DNA from: Bacteroidota bacterium
GTDB taxonomy: Bacteria; Bacteroidota; Bacteroidia; Bacteroidales; VadinHA17
Length of the DNA stretch: 7,178 bases
Reading direction: 5' to 3'
Assembly (NCBI GenBank): GCA_015222065.1
Contig: JADFUQ010000094.1
Coordinates: 1 to 7,178 of the forward strand
This document shows positions 4,870-7,178 of the stretch, one piece after another; the first letter of the stretch is position 1; each line of letters starts with the position of its first letter. The position numbers and the translations under genes were made by a program. The notes under the pieces were generated by a model. It was not told the origin of the DNA. It saw only the letters and a program-made list of their open reading frames with translations, and made no database searches.

Positions 4870-7178
4870 TTGATTTACCCTGCATCATTTGAAAAAAAGG
4901 TTGGCTTCGATCGGGTCAGAGAACTGCTGGCAGAGAAATGTCTTGGTCCGCTTGGAAAAGAAAGATGTGAGAAAATCTGTTTCTCAACAAAACCTGAAGA
5001 GATTAGATTGTGGATCGATCAGGCAGATGAGTTTAAACAACTGATTGAAACCGGGGAATCGTTTCCGCTTGATTTTTATTTCGATCTGAGACCAACACTC
5101 AAAAAGATGCGTATCAGCGGGTCACATCCCGATTTGGAACAACTCTTTGACCTTAAACGTTCTCTCGAAACTATAAAATCAGTAAACCACTACCTTTCAA
5201 ACATTGATCCTGAACGTTTCCCCAGGTTGAAAGAACTTGGAAAAAATCTGAAAGTGTTTCCTGCAATTCACGACAGGATAGACAGAATCATGTCTCCCAA
5301 AGGTAAGATCAGGGATAAAGCATCCCCGGAACTGGCACATATCAGGAAAACCCTCGCGAATAAGGAGAATGAAGCTTCAGGCAGGATCCATTCAATTATT
5401 AAGCAAGCCAAAAAGACCGGTCTGGTAGGGCAGGATGAATCACTTGTTGTAAGAGAGGGACGACTGGTTATCCCGGTGGATGCCGGTAAAAAAAGAAAGA
5501 TCAGTGGAGTGATACTGGATGAATCAGCTACCGGAAAGACTGCCTACATTGAACCGGCTGAGATAGTTGAACTGAATAACGAGATACGGGAGCTGGGATA
5601 TGCTGAAAAACGTGAGATAATCAGGATATTAATTGAATTCAGTGACTTCCTGCGCCCTTATATTGATGATCTTAACGATTCATTTAATTTCCTTGGATTG
5701 ATTGATTTTATCAGGGCAAAAGCATTAATAGCAAATACTATTAACGGGATAAAACCTTCATTATCAGATAATCCCGGAATTAACTGGCAAAATGCTGTCC
5801 ATCCTCTGCTATACCTTTTGTTTAAGAATGCGAGGAAAAATGTTGTGCCGCTCAATATCGGTCTTACCACAGACAAAAGGATACTTGTGATCTCCGGTCC
5901 TAATGCCGGCGGGAAATCTGTCTGTCTCCAAACTACCGGACTTTTACAATACATGTTGCAGTGTGGTTTATTGGTTCCGATGGACAAAGATTCAAAAGCA
6001 GGTATTTTTAACCAACTGTTTATCCATATGGGTGATGACCAGTCGATTGATAATGACCTGAGCACCTATAGTTCGCACCTGGTAAATATGAAATACTTTA
6101 CCAAACATGCAGATGAAAAAACCCTGATCCTGATCGATGAGTTCGGAACCGGTACTGAGCCTATGCTTGGAGGAGCAATAGCTGAATCAATACTCGCGAA
6201 GTTGAATGAAACAGGCACTTACGGGGTTGTAACTACCCACTATACAAATCTGAAGCATTTTGCTGCATCAGCCGATGGTATTGAGAACGGGGCAATGCTT
6301 TTCGATAATCACCTGATGGAACCGCTGTTCCGTCTGGAAATTGGTAAACCTGGTAGTTCCTTTGCTTTTGAGATCGCACGTAAAATCGGACTTCCGGAAA
6401 ATATCCTTAATGAGGCACAGAAAAAGGTTGGTAAGGAACATATCGATTTTGATAAACACCTTAAAGATGTTGTAAGGGATAAACGATACTGGGAAAGGAA
6501 AAGAGACCGTATCAGGATATCGGAAAAGAAACTTGAAGAAATAGTTGAAAAATATTCGGAGGAGTTGGATTCAATTAAGAAATTCAGGAAAGAGATCATT
6601 GAAAAAGCAAAGCTGGAGGCAGAGGATCTTCTTAACAATGCTAACCGGAGAATAGAAAATACTATACGTGAAATTAAGGAAGCCCGGGCAGAGAAAGAAA
6701 AAACCAGGAAAATAAGGAATAAACTGGATGAGTTTAAAGACAAAGCGGCAAAACAAAAAACCGGAACGGAAAAGGAATTCGAAAAACGGCTTGAACAGGT
6801 AAGGAAACAACAAAAGTATCTGCAAAAGAGAAGACCGGATATTATTAAAGACCCGGAGAAAAAGAAACCGTTAACTGAAAAACATATTATCAGTAAAGGT
6901 GATAAGGTTAAAATGACAGGCATGGACAAAACGGGTGAGGTTATTGAAGTTACATCAAAAAGTGTTATTGTTTCATTCGGTAATATGATCACTACCGTTG
7001 ATATGGAAAAATTGCAAAAAACAGTGGAGGATGATACCGTTAACACTTCAGACAAAGTTGAATCAACCGGGTTTATACATGAACTGCATCAACGTAAACT
7101 TAAATTTAAACCTGAAATTGATATCCGCGGGCAACGAGGAGATGAAGCGCTTCAAACAGTAACAGGTTTTATTGACGA
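4870..7178 (+). CDS. mutS2: endonuclease/ATPase MutS2 (5' 769 codons, cut by window end)
   Basis: MutS2 is an ATP-driven DNA-binding protein of the MutS family that acts on branched DNA and, in some species, on stalled ribosomes; its Smr domain is the nuclease part. The N-terminal core IYPASFEKKVGFDRV (2-16) is typical of Bacteroidota members. Residues about 100-330 form the lever/clamp region. The ATPase carries Walker A GPNAGGKS (343-350), the STYSSH loop (398-403), Walker B LILIDEFGTGTEP (419-431) and a switch His457 in TTHYTNLKHF. A long charged coiled coil (about 480-670) leads to a small beta domain (about 678-717) and the start of Smr with EIDIRGQRGDEAL (749-761). The later Smr glycine motif falls outside the window. 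The start is a TTG: no in-frame ATG precedes the conserved IYP, and an in-frame stop lies 24 bases upstream. No Shine-Dalgarno site is visible, as is usual in Bacteroidota. The reading frame is open throughout. Confidence 0.95.
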   Translation, partial: MIYPASFEKKVGFDRVRELLAEKCLGPLGKERCEKICFSTKPEEIRLWIDQADEFKQLIETGESFPLDFYFDLRPTLKKMRISGSHPDLEQLFDLKRSLETIKSVNHYLSNIDPERFPRLKELGKNLKVFPAIHDRIDRIMSPKGKIRDKASPELAHIRKTLANKENEASGRIHSIIKQAKKTGLVGQDESLVVREGRLVIPVDAGKKRKISGVILDESATGKTAYIEPAEIVELNNEIRELGYAEKREIIRILIEFSDFLRPYIDDLNDSFNFLGLIDFIRAKALIANTINGIKPSLSDNPGINWQNAVHPLLYLLFKNARKNVVPLNIGLTTDKRILVISGPNAGGKSVCLQTTGLLQYMLQCGLLVPMDKDSKAGIFNQLFIHMGDDQSIDNDLSTYSSHLVNMKYFTKHADEKTLILIDEFGTGTEPMLGGAIAESILAKLNETGTYGVVTTHYTNLKHFAASADGIENGAMLFDNHLMEPLFRLEIGKPGSSFAFEIARKIGLPENILNEAQKKVGKEHIDFDKHLKDVVRDKRYWERKRDRIRISEKKLEEIVEKYSEELDSIKKFRKEIIEKAKLEAEDLLNNANRRIENTIREIKEARAEKEKTRKIRNKLDEFKDKAAKQKTGTEKEFEKRLEQVRKQQKYLQKRRPDIIKDPEKKKPLTEKHIISKGDKVKMTGMDKTGEVIEVTSKSVIVSFGNMITTVDMEKLQKTVEDDTVNTSDKVESTGFIHELHQRKLKFKPEIDIRGQRGDEALQTVTGFID

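Noticed and set aside
6309..7055. Minus-strand 248-residue hydrophobic, Ser/Leu/Phe-rich frame
   Set aside because: Antisense of the lysine/glutamate-rich coiled coil of mutS2, which creates such frames mechanically.

Overview
The window looks like Bacteroidota chromosome carrying a short run of integron-type gene cassettes. The host assignment rests on a DUF5916 outer-membrane-type protein, a MutS2 with the FGTGTEP Walker B variant and no Shine-Dalgarno site, and a TAnnTTTG promoter element. I cannot place the genus.

Layout. Positions 1-2130 are the accessory part and read on the minus strand. A 136-residue helical protein (1696-2106) and a 455-residue protein with a Ser/Gly-rich centre (186-1553) are each flanked by short inverted sequences that meet at a 59-bp attC-like recombination site (1643-1701). 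Reading on the minus strand, the first unit starts G|TTAGCC at 2131/2130 and its own end carries the complementary GGCTAAC, overlapping the stop codon. The second unit starts G|TTATCA at 1649/1648 and its complement TGATAAC lies at 9-15, at the window edge. This is what integron cassettes show: each cassette's R'' box pairs with its own 5' end in the excised circle. No integrase gene is visible.

Positions 2131-2407 are non-coding. They hold a 63-bp block that recurs upstream of mutS2, and five tandem copies of CCAGTAA. A secreted, barrel-forming DUF5916/CBM9-like protein follows on the minus strand (2408-4660). The divergent intergenic region 4661-4869 contains the second copy of the 63-bp block and a TAnnTTTG promoter element. 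The large 5' part of mutS2 (4870 to the window end, plus strand) completes the window, cut inside the Smr domain.

Working model (inference): the 63-bp block carries a minus-strand promoter. One copy serves the DUF5916 gene; the other lies 7 bp outside the cassette junction, where an integron would have its cassette promoter. Both cassette genes have strong Shine-Dalgarno sequences, unlike the two chromosomal genes, which suggests the cassettes came from elsewhere. Neither cassette protein has a function I can name.
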